This document shows, one piece after another, positions 23,097 through 33,392 of a stretch of DNA of 64,000 bases; the first letter of the stretch is position 1, and each line of letters begins with the position of its first letter. The position numbers were made by a program, and so were the translations under genes. The stretch is from Adiantum capillus-veneris (Eukaryota > Streptophyta > Polypodiopsida > Polypodiales > Pteridaceae), in assembly GCA_014529385.2 (NCBI GenBank), contig CM043942.1, positions 9,488,001 through 9,552,000 on the forward strand, given 5' to 3'. The notes under the pieces were generated by a model. It saw only the letters and a list, made by a program, of their open reading frames with translations, had not been told where the DNA came from and ran no database searches.

Positions 23097-23525
23097 ATGG
23101 CCCAGAGGCCGGGGGTGCTCCTCCTACAGCCCTGCGTCGACAGCATGTTGCCGTCCCTGGAGAGGAGCTTCACTGTCTTCAAGCTCTGGGAAGCTCCCGA
23201 TGAGGGCGCCTTTGTGGCCGCTCACGCCCCTTCGATACGAGGCCTTGTTGGCAACACTGTCGTTGGCGCAAGCGCCTCCCTCATTGATGCACTCCCGCAC
23301 CTTGAAATAGTGTCCTCCTTCAGCGTAGGCCTTGACAAAATCGATCTCCCCAGGTGTCGCCAGCGTGGTATTGCTGTCACGTACACTCCTGATGTCCTCA
23401 CGGACTGTACTGCTGACACTGCCCTCTCCCTTATGCTCGCCTGCTTGCGTCGCATCCCAGCTGCAGACCGCTTTGTCCGTCAGCGCCTATGGCCCGTCGA
23501 AAAGAACTTCATACATACCACCAAG
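23097..23525 (+). CDS. HPPR: Hydroxyphenylpyruvate reductase (HPPR/HPR2-like), exon 1
   Basis: Encodes residues 1-143: MAQRPGVLLLQPCVDSML, then LEIVSSFSVGLDKIDL and TYTPDVLTDCTADTALSLML, the catalytic (substrate-binding) half of a D-2-hydroxyacid dehydrogenase. The family reduces 4-hydroxyphenylpyruvate (and hydroxypyruvate) to the hydroxyacid with NAD(P)H, in the cytosol, in tyrosine-derived metabolism and photorespiratory bypass. ATG 23097 gives a 314-residue protein, close to the 313 of Arabidopsis HPR2; an in-frame ATG at 22998 would add 33 residues (MRLSSLPGLRQFFGRH...), basic and nearly free of acids, like an organelle presequence. The exon ends ACCAAG|GTATGC in phase 0. Family-typical TTK precedes the junction and SGK follows it in exon 2. 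No lesions seen. Confidence 0.92.
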
Positions 23526-23711
23526 GTATGCAATTACTGGCACTTGATGAGCTTGAACTGTAGGTAGCATTAGTGTCCTTCTGTTTCACTGCATCTCGCA
23601 GTTAAGTTAAAGTATGAGTTATCATGTTTTCCGTACCTAACCACACCTACTTTATTATATATTTACATAGGATAGGTAATCATTCATATGGTTTTGAGTT
23701 GCAGAGTTTGG

Positions 23712-23779
<68 letters not shown>
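23712..23779 (+). repeat. (CT)n(CA)n microsatellite in intron
   Basis: About 13 CT units then about 21 CA units, 187 bp after exon 1. The same compound type follows exon 2. Confidence 0.95.
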
Positions 23780-23781
<2 letters not shown>

Positions 23782-24171
23782 CTAAAAGTGGGCTTTTAAC
23801 TGTTTGCATTACATAAAATTGACCATAGGTCCAAGTAAAACCTGAAAGATGTACAATGAGATCAAGTGAAAAATTTCCAAATCAAACCATAGGGATGAAG
23901 ATACATTAATTAGGTAATGAAAGTAGCTATTTGGCTAGTGATAAGCCCACACAAATCTGTCCAAAGCTCTGTCCTCCTCAGGTGATGTTGCAAAAATTGC
24001 AACCTCAAGTGCTATATATTTGATTGATATAAAGCATCTCTCAGAGTAGCTCACAAAACCTAAGGGGGTTGTGAAACCCCCAGGCCGTGCCTCCAAAATC
24101 ATCCACATCCACACTAACATCTCTTGATGTAAAAGGATGCAGATCTATGGCACAACCGTACTAGTTTATCA
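23780..24171. other. Intron sequence, no feature recognised
   Basis: Unique-looking intron DNA up to the start of the Ty3 gag remnant. Confidence 0.4.
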
Positions 24172-25302
24172 AGTAGCACAAGCCGAGATTCGGACTCCAA
24201 CCCCGTCATTGAGAAGTTGATGTTAAGTAAGTATGACAGTAAGATGGATGCTACTATTATTCATTCTTGGTTGTATCAATTTAATGCTTACTTTGCGATA
24301 ACTAAGAAGACAGAAAATAGCAAGGTTTTGACGGTAGCCATGTACCTTGCCGGTGATGCCATTAATTGGTACCATGTATGGCAAGAGGCACAGTTGACTG
24401 CGCACCTAGAGGAAGCTGATCAAGGTGCGTCCCTTTCTTTCAATTGGGCCAACTGCAAAGACAAGCTCAAGGCGCGGTTTATGCCACCCCAATACCTAGC
24501 ACGATTGAAGGACGATTGGTGCAGTCTCAAGCAAAATGGTATGCCAGTTATGTCTTTCTCTAACTGTGTTTTGCAGCTCGGCATCCAATTACGCAAATCA
24601 GATGATGAGCGCAAAGAGGCATTCCTTAATGGATTGGATGAGTATATCAAGTATGATGTCGAAGTACTCGATCCAATAGTTCTCAACAAGGCAGTAGCGA
24701 TTGCTCTCTCTGGAAAGATGAAGCACAACAAGGGAAAGCCTAAGGAGAACAAATCTTCTCAAAGTATCTCTCGAACTCCTCAGAACGCTCAGAACGGTAA
24801 GAATGTTAAGAACGGTAAACTCTTCTAGCTAATCATCCTCTAATCCTTTCGGAAAAGAACTTTCAAAATGAATCTAATGGTAAAGCTAATATACCTGCTA
24901 AACCTAAGCTCACCCCATATGAAAAAGCTGCACAAGGAATTTCAGGAGGATACCTACGGCAGAAGAACAAGTCATTTATGCTAAGGAAGGTCGTTGTTAT
25001 CAATGTCACATCAAGGGTCATATAAAGAGAACATGTCCTAAGAATGAATCCAACAAACCTAAAGAATCCACAAAATCCACATCCTCTGTTAATGCCATAA
25101 ATGAGAACACTCATGTGTCCCAAGTTTCTCGTAATCCTCTCATTGATAAGTCTCTCATGAAGTGTTATGTCACGTGAATGATCAACACATAGTAGTCTTG
25201 TTTGATTCTGGTAGTATGCATGATGTGATTGGTGACTCTCTTGTCGAAAGAGCCTGCTTGGAGGTTAGCAAGACATCTCCTCTCGAGGTGTCGGGCTTCG
25301 CT
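24172..25302 (+). pseudogene. Ty3/Gypsy gag, zinc knuckle and start of protease (5' truncated)
   Basis: Begins inside Gag at a sequence matching P4 47040 (SSSKDSDSNNPVTEK). The Gag core SKYDSKMDATIIHSWL...DAINWYHVWQEA runs open at 24217-24828. After lesions, a knuckle CYQCHIKGHIKRTC (about 24996-25037) and protease active site LFDSGSMHDVI (about 25199-25231) follow. The frame is cut at 25303 by solo LTR A, and protease resumes at 26557. Gag is close to those of P2 and P4, so this may be a relic of the autonomous partner of the pol-less family in this intron. Confidence 0.8.
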
Positions 25303-26551
25303 TATCACGTGCATATCTAACCCCATGTGTGCGTGGACAAGCTACTTCATGACATGGGGTTCAGTTCAGTTCAGTTAGCCTAGCTTAGGAAGTGATCTGA
25401 CACTTTTTGTGAGTCTGTTTGCAGACCGTGCATGTCCAGACACTTCGATTAGGTGCATATGCTCTGGTTGCACACAGCATGATCATCAGATTTCCATCAG
25501 AACCCTTCAGGAGCATTTATACAGTGTATAGATCTATTTTTTCCATTTTTTGACATTTTTTACCTATGAAATTTAAGCGACTTTTGTTGGAAACTAGGTA
25601 GGGCAAATTCACTAAGTTTGCATATATAGAAACCTAGCGCTAGCACTTTCTGGCATAAGAGGCAGCAAGAGCACTTGCTCAATAGGCACCTTCTCAGCAG
25701 AATCCCCCAAAGCAATCTAGCGTTTTTGGAGCTCGAAGACCTGGCGTTTTTCTTCAACAACCACCTAGCGTTTTCAACAAGACAGACAAACCTTGGCGTT
25801 TTTGCATGGCAGATCAGCCACGGCGATCACAAGAATAGCAGACCAGCCCAGCGTTAGCAGATTCCCTCAGCAGATAGCAGATTCCTCCGCAAGATCATTT
25901 TCAGCCCTAGCGTTTTTGCATCTGCAAGACACCTCAGTGTTTTTGCAGATCTTCGTGACAGAATCAGCCCTAGACTCAGCTTTTTCAGTTTTCAGCAATC
26001 AGACATCGCAGAAAAAGTCCCGAACCTCGCAGATCTCACCTTCCCGCAGCAGTTCCTCGCCGCACGGTGGGATCCATCGAAGTTTGTAGTTTCAGCCCGG
26101 AAAACGCAGATTTTTGCATCTGTATTTTCAGCGCGTCGTCGTCGCATCGTCGCCATCGACATCGTCACCGACATAGAATCATAATTTAGCAGATAATGAT
26201 TTGCAGATTTCAGCCCTTTAGCGTTTCCAGATTTCAGCCGTCTCGTCGTCGACATCGTCGGCAAGTCCAAGCATTGTAGAGGTTTGTGCAATCAATAGTA
26301 GACCGCTCTCGCCATAGAGAGTGGGGCCCTGGGGCCCTTGGAGGAGGGTTTGACAACATTCTGGTGTTGTATTCTATCTCTCAGTCTCATGCACCTTCAT
26401 TCACAGTGTTCACCACTTTGTTTGTGTCCATTGCACTCTCTCACTAAAGGAACGGAAGGCTCTCCCTTCCATAAGTAAAAGGAACCCTTGAGCACAGTTC
26501 GGAGCACTCATCTTGAGCAAAGTTCAATATTCATTTCTGCTGCACCTTACA
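25303..26551 (+). repeat. Solo LTR A (1,249 bp) of the TGTCACGTG family
   Basis: Flanked by the perfect duplication TCGCT (25298-25302, 26552-26556). Starts TATCACGTG (the second base mutated from TG) and ends GCTGCACCTTACA. It contains the family's GCGTTTTT subrepeats (about 25715-25960) and the hairpin at 26303-26324. It sits inside the protease of the surrounding Ty3 remnant; a solo LTR forms by recombination between the two LTRs. Confidence 0.93.
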
Positions 26552-26870
26552 TCGCTCCCGGTATGGACTCTCATTACACGAGAGTGCCTTGATGTGTTGT
26601 TCACTGTTCAGCAAGCGTCCTTCCGCAAAAAAATTGTAGTATCTCCTCTTTCAGGATGTGATATGATTTTGGGCATTAGATGGTTTCGTGAGCATAACCC
26701 TCTCATTGATTGGGCAGACAATACTCTCACTCTAAATATCAAAAGTGACTCTCCCGTCATCATTCGTGGTGAGGAAGTTGTTCATTCTTTACCTCTCATT
26801 TCTAAAGTGCAGGCGAAGTTTGAAAAAAACAAGAGAAGGAGACTCTCTCAGTCTTTTCTTCTCTAAAGCA
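26552..26870 (+). pseudogene. Ty3 protease C-terminal half, after solo LTR A
   Basis: CLDVLFTVQQASFRKKIVV, then CDMILGIRWFREHNPLIDWA, the end of a retropepsin, followed by HSLPLISKVQAKF and a Ser-rich tail. The tail resembles the segment FSQVQAQIQ...ETLSISSSPKQ in the pol-less elements P1 and P3, so this linker is shared between the gag-PR relic and those elements. One frameshift separates it from the N-terminal part. Confidence 0.75.
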
Positions 26871-26879
26871 CGACACACA

Positions 26880-27288
26880 TGTTTTGCATGATACGAATGT
26901 GATTATTCAAATCGCGACGCTGTTGATATGTTGTCTTCTTGTGTCTTTCTTGAGATTTTTGTAAAGCCTCTCGGACCTTGGCAAAAGCAGTATCCAAGTC
27001 CCTCGTATACTGGTCGGCTTCAAAAATCTTATCTTTCGTGCTTAGGAAGGGTGGAACCTTCGTAGCACCTTCAATAATCTCAAATGGTGCCTTCCCCGTC
27101 GAAGAGTGGATCATATTATTGTAGGCAAATTCCACTAAAGGCGAAAACTTTTCCCATCGAGTCTTCTGATCCGAAATGTAAGACTTCAATAAATCAAGTA
27201 CGATTGAATTTGCAATCTCAGATTGCCCATCTGTCTGCGGGTGGAAAGATGACAAGAACTGCAACCGTGTGCCAATGTTCTCTCAAAT
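26880..27288 (-). pseudogene. Ty3 integrase C-terminal half, minus strand (host of P1)
   Basis: On the minus strand: LQFLSSFHPQTDGQSEIAN, WEKFSPLVEFAYNNMIHSST and GKAPFEIIEG, the third catalytic Glu region and following part of a Ty3 integrase. It continues the N-terminal half now at 42931-43587; the element P1 lies between, with the duplication CAAAT at 27284-27288 and 42926-42930. Confidence 0.88.
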
Positions 27289-27566
27289 TGTCACATGCAC
27301 ATCTAACCCTATGTGTACGTGGACAAGCTACAGCACGACCAGGGTTCAATTAAGTCAAGTTAGTCTAGAATAGGAAATGATCTGGCACTTTTGTGAGTCT
27401 GTTCGCAGACCGTGCATGTCCCTATTTTCCCTATGTTTGACATTTTTCACTTATTATTTTTAAGCGACTTTTGTTGGAAACTAGGTAGGGTAATTTTACT
27501 AAGTTTGTATATATAGAAACCTAGCGCTAGCACTTTCTGGCAGAAGAGGCAGCAGGAGCACTCGCT
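27289..27566 (+). repeat. P1 5' LTR, first segment
   Basis: Start of the LTR up to the M1 insertion (TCGCT duplication at 27562-27566). Lacks about 100 bp present in the 3' LTR after GCATGTCC. Confidence 0.9.
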
Positions 27567-28710
27567 TGTAAGGTGCAGCGGAATGAATGTTTGAACTTTG
27601 CTCAAGATGAGTGCTCCAAACTGTGCTCAAGGTTCCTTGTTCTTAGGGAAGGGAGAGCCTTCGGTTCTTTAATGAGAGAGTGAAATGGACACAAACAAAG
27701 TGAATGGACACTATGAATGGATGTGCATGAGACTGAGAGATAGAGAGAGAAGAGAATACGACACCAAGGACGTTGTAAAACCCTCCTCCGAAGGCCCCAC
27801 TCTTGTCGGCGAGAGTGGTCTACTATTGATTGCACAAACTGGCACAAAGTGGATGCATGTGACTGATGCAAGTCTCGTCTAGATCGATGACGACGACGAG
27901 GATGGCAAGACCGATCTAAGGGCTGAAAACTGACGCTTTTGTACTGCTGTCCAAAAACGCTACTGGCTGAAATCTGAGGCTGATTTGCTGCTGTCCCAAA
28001 AACGCTAATGGCTGAAAATGTCTGGCACCAAAAACGCTGATATGGGCTGGTCCTTGCGGGCTGAAATCTGCTGGTCTTTAGGGGGTTCAAAGGCTGAAAT
28101 CCGTTGATGCTTATCTGCTGAAAACGCCATGCCAAAAGGGGGACATTGGGGGTTCTGAAAAACGCTAGGCTGAGGATGATCTGGCGGTGACACTTCTTGA
28201 TGAAAAACGACGGTGATTGGGAGACTATGGCGATGCTGCCGCTTGCTGAAAACGCTAGGTCTAGGTGAGGCTCGTGCTTGGAGGAAAAACGCCACCAAGG
28301 GGATCTTGTTGAGAAGTTGCTTGTTGAGCGACGGTGCTCCTGCTGCCTCTTCTGTCAATTAGTGCTAGCCTAGGTTTGCTTATATGCAAACTTACTCAAT
28401 TTGCCCTACCTACTTTCCAACAAAAGTTACTTAAATTAATAAGTGAAAAATGTCAAAAATAGAGAAAATAGGTTAATTGCACTGGAAAATTCCCCTGAAG
28501 GATTCTGATGGATTTTGATGGGAATGCTTATGATCATGCTGTGTGCAGCCCGAGGATATGCATCTACACTAAGTGTCTGGACATGCACGGTCTGCGAACA
28601 ACCTCACAAAAGTGCTAGATCACTTCTAATCTAGACTGACTGGACTGACTCAACCCTTGTAGTGTTGTACCTTGTCCGCGGACACATAGGGTTGGATGTG
28701 TCACGTGATA
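27567..28710 (-). repeat. M1 3' LTR (1,144 bp)
   Basis: Minus strand: starts TATCACGTGACAC after the polypurine run AAAAGGAGGGGA (28711-28722) and ends CCTTACA at 27567. Hairpin at 27797-27818. Confidence 0.9.
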
Positions 28711-29216
28711 TCCCCTCCTTTTCAAAGTGAGGTACTGGTACCAAACTGTATGGCGTCGAGAGAGATCGCCAATAGCATCCGGAATCCTGGAAGAGACTCT
28801 TCGTCGGCCCACTCGGATGTGTGGGTTGTGCGGTACTTGAACTTCATAAAGGTCTGCAACGCTTGCTTCTTTGGGCCGCGCCGGTCTTCTGTGGCTCCTT
28901 CAATGCTTCAACTTCGTTGAGTGTCATGCTTCTTTCTTCTTCAAGAATCTCCATGGCTGAAAATTCCTGAAACCGTTTCCAACACAAAACCATGAACATA
29001 CCTATTCCATGTAAAGTGAGTGGAAAAAATCTTGTCGTCCTTATAGACTGTGCATGCAATGTGGATGAACAAAGAGACGGATTGCCAAACCGTTCACCAC
29101 ACAGACGCAAACAATGAGATCGAATCTTGTGTTTTTGATCTAAATCAATCAACTGTGGCAATTCACAACGGAAAGGCCCATGCTTGGTGCTCATACTTTC
29201 ATGTGCTCTTTCTACA
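28711..29216 (-). pseudogene. M1 3' module remnant (family-specific ORF end)
   Basis: Minus strand from 29216: ESMSTKHGPFRCELPQLIDL, FFPLTLHGIGMFMVLCWK and SAMEILEEERSMTLNEVEAL, matching the modules of P1, P2 and P3. The N-terminal part was separated by P2 and then deleted. For function see the P3 entry at 37310. Confidence 0.75.
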
Positions 29217-30450
29217 TGTCACGTGACACATCCCAACCCTATGTGTCCGTGGACAAGCTACACCATAGCAGGGTTCCCGTCAGTCAAGTCAGTTTAGATT
29301 AGCAGTGATCTGGCACTTTTGTGAGTCTTCGTAGACCGTGCATGCCCAGTCACTTAGCATAGATGCATATCCTCCGGTTGCACACAGCATGATCATCGGA
29401 ATTCCCATCAGAATCCATTAGCATCAGTTAGGGGAATTTTCCAGTGCATTTAGCCTATTTTCCTATTTATTGGTTATTTTCACTTATTATTTTTAAGTGA
29501 CTTTCCAACAAAAGTAGGTAGGGCAATTTTGCTAAGTTAATATATAAGCAAACCCAAGTTAGCACTTTCTGGCAGAAGAGGCAGCAGGAGCTTCCCGCTC
29601 AACAGGCAACTTCTCAGCAGTAACCCCCCCCTCAGCACCTACCGTTTTCTAGCAGTACCATCGCCAACCTTCTAGCATCCTTGGCGATTCCTATCACAGC
29701 AGGTCCCTAGCCTCAAGTCCAATCCTCTGGCGCTTTCCTTCTCTCACAGCATCGCCATCAAAGCTGCTATGCCTGGCGTTTTTCAACTGCTGCAGATCAG
29801 CGTTTTTCTTGCATAGATCCCAGCGTTTTGGCAAGGGAAAGGCCAGTAGATCAGTCCATTTCAGCCACATAAAAGGGCAGCATCAGCGTTTTGAGTTTCT
29901 GCCAAACCAGCAAGCAGATACTTGCTATTTTCAGCCAGATACCACCTGCTGTGGCAGCGTTTTTCAGCAAGGGTTGTCAACATAAAAACGCAGCCTAAAG
30001 GAGTAGGTTCGTTAGCGTTTTACTTCACCTCCAACATAGCCGATCATTTTCAGCCATCAACACAGCAGTAAACAGTCCATTCTCAGCCCGAAACAGTCCA
30101 AGAAATTCAGAATATAGAAGATCCACAGTTTCAGGCCAAGTCGTCGTCGTCATCGCCATAGTCCCATTGCATTCGCCTTGTACACCTTTGTGCAATCAAA
30201 GATTAGACCACTCTCGCTGACGAGAGTGGGGCCTTCGGAGGAGGGTTTTACAACCTCTCGGGTGTGGTATCTCTTCTCTCTCCTTCTCTCTCATTCACTT
30301 GCACGCACAATATCCACTCACTTTGTTCGTGATCATAGCATTCTCCATAAGACGGAAAGCTCTCTCTTTCCCTACGAACTAAAAGGAACCTTGAGCAGTA
30401 AAGATCACTAATCTTGAGAAAATACAACATTCATTCCGCTGCACCTTACA
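29217..30450 (+). repeat. P2 5' LTR (1,234 bp)
   Basis: TGTCACGTGACAC to GCACCTTACA, then a mutated iMet primer site (CGGTATCAAAGC). Hairpin 30208-30229. Confidence 0.9.
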
Positions 30451-30917
30451 TCGGTATCAAAGCTTTGGAAGTGTTTTGCATTACTCAAGGAAAGAACCAC
30501 AAGATTTTTTTTTTTTTTGCTTGTTGCGATCGCACGAACCCAAAGTGTACTTGGACGTGGCGATTCCTAATCGTGTTTTGTTGAAGAGTGACAGGAATCC
30601 CAAGAAAGAAGGGCTCGTCCACCCACCCTTGAGAGCGGACCGTGCACTTAGCGGCCGGTCAATCGACGTGAGGTGGGAAAAAGCAACCTTGGTGTGAGCG
30701 CAAGGCCGCCAAGGGGTGCGCCCGCAGAGAAGGGTAGAACTCGAGTGAAGAGAAGATCCTTCTCAACGCGATTTGCAAGCGAAAGAACCCCTCAAGAACC
30801 TCAAGATCCTCACGAACCTCAAGATCCTCAAGAACCCAAGATTCTCCCGAATCAAGGACCTCAAGAACCTCAAGAACCCAAGTTCCTCGCGAGCTTAAGA
30901 CCCCAAGATTATAGTGC

Positions 30918-31664
30918 ATGGTCGTCATCCGAAGCCAAATGGATACTTCGCATACAGGTGATGAGCATGAGAGAGGCGACGAAGACTCGTTCCCACCCGG
31001 AGATGATCTCTTCAACCCTCCTCCTTCGCCATCTACGCCAAACCCTATGGAGGCAGTGGTCAAGCAGATGATGGCCATGATGGATAGACAAGAAGCAAAT
31101 CGTCTTGCTCTTGCCGCAAAACAAGAAGAAAATCGACTTGCTTTTGAACGCGAGCGCGTTGAACGAGAAGCTCAACGGGAGATTCGCCATCAAGAATTTA
31201 TTTCCCACTTGCTAGCCTCGAAGACCGAACCACCCAAAGATCGTGGGAGTTCCTCTGGTGGTGCAAGCCACGATGCGGATTCCAACAACCCAGTCACTGA
31301 AAAAGTGACTTTCAGTAAGTATGACGGTAAGATGGATGCTACAGTTATTCATTCTTGGTTGCATCAATTTAACGCTTATTTTGCTACAACTAGGAAGATA
31401 GGAAATAGCAAAGTTTTGACGACAGCTATGTACCTTGCCGGTGATGCCATCAATTGGTACCGCGCATGGCAAGAGGCACAACTAGCCGCGTACCTAGAGG
31501 CAGCCGATGATTTCACGCCCCTCTTTTAGTTGGGCTGATTTCCAAGACAAGCTCAAGGCGCGGTTTATGCCACCTCAGTACCTTGCACGATTGAAGGACG
31601 ATTGGCGCGCTCTCAAGCAAAATGGTATGCCGGTTATGACTTGTTCTAATCGTGTTTTGCAGCT
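30918..31664 (+). pseudogene. P2 Gag (N-terminal and core), truncated
   Basis: ATG 30918: MVVIRSQMDTSHTGDEHERG, an Arg/Glu-rich helix (NRLALAAKQEENRLAFERE), then the Ty3 Gag core VTFSKYDGKMDATVIHSWL and AINWYRAWQEAQ. The open frame stops at TAG 31527-31529 after an indel; homology continues to RVLQL near 31664, where the frame is joined directly to the 3' module. Zinc knuckle, protease, RT and integrase are absent. The same Gag core occurs in P4 and in the 24172 remnant. Confidence 0.85.
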
Positions 31665-32281
31665 TGGATGAGCACGAATGTATGCGGATTTTTCGTGAAA
31701 AGTTGAAAAGTTTGTATGTAAGGAAGTCGCATTCCATGTCTCTTCCTTGGCATGACACAGTTTCCGAAAGAGCACATGAAAGTATGAGCACCAAGCATGG
31801 GCATTTCCATTGTGATTTGCCACAGTTGATTGATTTCGATCAAACAGAAAAGATTCGATCTCATTGTTTGCATGTGTGTGATGAACGGTGTGTCACTCCG
31901 TCCCTATGTTCATCGACGTTGTATACACAGTCTTTAGAGAAGACAAGATTTTTTTCCGTCACTTTACATGGAATGGGTATGTTCATGGTTTTGTGTTGGA
32001 GATGGTTTTAGGAATTTTCAGCCATGGAGATTCTTGAAGACGAAAGAAGCAGGACTCTAGACGAAGTTGAAGCAAGGAAGGAGCCATAGAAGACTTTGTG
32101 TCGCTTTCGGCGCGGCCCAAAGAAGCAAGCGTTACAGACCTTTATGAAGTTCAAGTACCGCACGACCCACACAGCAGAGTGGGCCGGTGAAGAGTCCCTT
32201 CCAGGATTCCGGATGTTGTTGGCGATCTCCCTCGACGCCATACAGTTCGGTACCAGTACCTCACTTTTGCAAAGGAGGGGA
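31665..32281 (+). pseudogene. P2 3' module (family-specific ORF)
   Basis: Starts LDEHECMRIFREKLKSLYVR at the Gag junction, then SHSMSLPWHDTVSERAHES, HGHFHCDLPQLIDFDQTEK, LHGMGMFMVLCW, and near the end QTFMKFKYRTTHTAEWAGEE, which faintly resembles a chromodomain of chromovirus integrases. Stops break it, e.g. near 32008. It ends at the polypurine tract before the 3' LTR. Confidence 0.75.
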
Positions 32282-33037
32282 TGTCACGTGACACATCCCA
32301 ACGTCCGTGGACAAGCTACACCATAGCAGGGTTCCCGTCAGTCAAGTCAGTTTAGATTAGCAGTGATCTGGCACTTTTGTGAGTCTATTCATAGACCGTG
32401 CATGCCCAGTCACTTAGCATAGATGCATATCCTCCGGTTGCACACAGCATGATCATCGGAATTCCCATCAGAATCCATTAGCATCAGTTAGGGGAATTTC
32501 CAGTGTATTTAGCCTATTTTCCTATTTATTGGTTATTTTCACTTATTATTTTTAAGTGACTTTCCAACAAAAGTAGGTAGGGCAATTTTGCTAAGTTAAT
32601 ATATAAGCAAACCCAAGTTAGCACTTTCTGGCAGAAGAGGCAGCAGGAGCTTCCCGCTCAACAGGCAACTTCTCAGCAGTACCCCCCCCCCTCAGCACCT
32701 ACCGTTTTCTAGCAGTACCATCGCCAACCTTCTAGCATCCTTGGTGATTCCTATCACAGCAGGTCCCTAGCCTCAAGTCCAATCCTCTGGCGCTTTCCTT
32801 CTCTCACAGCATCGCCATTAAAGCTGCTATGCCTTGCGTTTTTCAACTGCTGCAGATCAGCGTTTTTCTTGCATAGATCCCAGCGTTTTGGCAAGGGAAA
32901 GGCCAGCAGATCAGTCCACTTCAGCCACATAAAAGGGCAGCATCAGCGTTTCGAGTTTCTGCCAAACCAACAGTAGATACTTGCTATTTTCAACCAGATA
33001 CCACCTGCTGTGGCAACGTTTTTCAGCAAGGGTTGTC
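32282..33037 (+). repeat. P2 3' LTR, truncated (756 bp)
   Basis: Same as the P2 5' LTR but lacks seven bases (CCTATGT) about 22 bp from its start, and lacks the last 450 bp. The same 7-bp loss occurs in the P3 3' LTR. Confidence 0.88.
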
Positions 33038-33392
33038 TTTCGCTTGCAATCTGTGTTAGAGAAGGATCTTCTCTTCACCCGAGTTCTGCTCTTTTCCGCG
33101 GGCGCACCCCTTGGCGGCCTTGCGCTTACACAAAGGTTGCTTTTTCCCACCTCACGTCGATTAGCTGGCCGCTAAGTGCACGGTCCGCTCTCAATGAGTG
33201 AAAAGAGGCACAAGGGGAGGCTGGACAAGCGCTTCTTTCCTGGAATTCCTGTCACTCTTCAAAAACACGATTAGGAATCGACACGCCCAAGCGAACTTGG
33301 GTTCGTGCGACCGCAACAAGCAAAAAAATTCTTGTGATTCTTGTGGTTCTTTCCTTGAGTGATACAGAACACTGCCAAAGCTCTGATACCAA
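33038..33392 (-). other. M1 leader and primer site
   Basis: Minus strand: 5' LTR, then TTGGTATCAGAGCT at 33392-33379 (iMet primer site), then the family leader with CAAGGCCGCCAAGGGGTGCG. Equivalent leaders are at 30451, 35787, 39896 and 46034. Confidence 0.85.

Larger units (their letters stand above)
29217..33037 (+). mobile_element. Element P2 inside M1, 3' LTR truncated
   Basis: 5' LTR 29217-30450, internal region 30451-32281, 3' LTR 32282-33037. It lies within the M1 3' module. The 3' LTR stops at CAGCAAGGGTTGTC, where the 5' LTR continues with AACATAAAAACGC (about 29994); about 450 bp are missing, and M1 leader follows. Because of this deletion no second target duplication can be seen. 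Confidence 0.88.

Noticed and set aside
27602-28358. Open frames of 117-177 codons on the minus strand inside the M1 LTR (similar in 33560-34200)
   Set aside because: They recur because the LTR recurs and lie within the LTR promoter repeats; no domain signature.
30208-30229. LTR hairpin as a microRNA precursor
   Set aside because: The stem is only 8-9 bp, far too short for a plant miRNA precursor.
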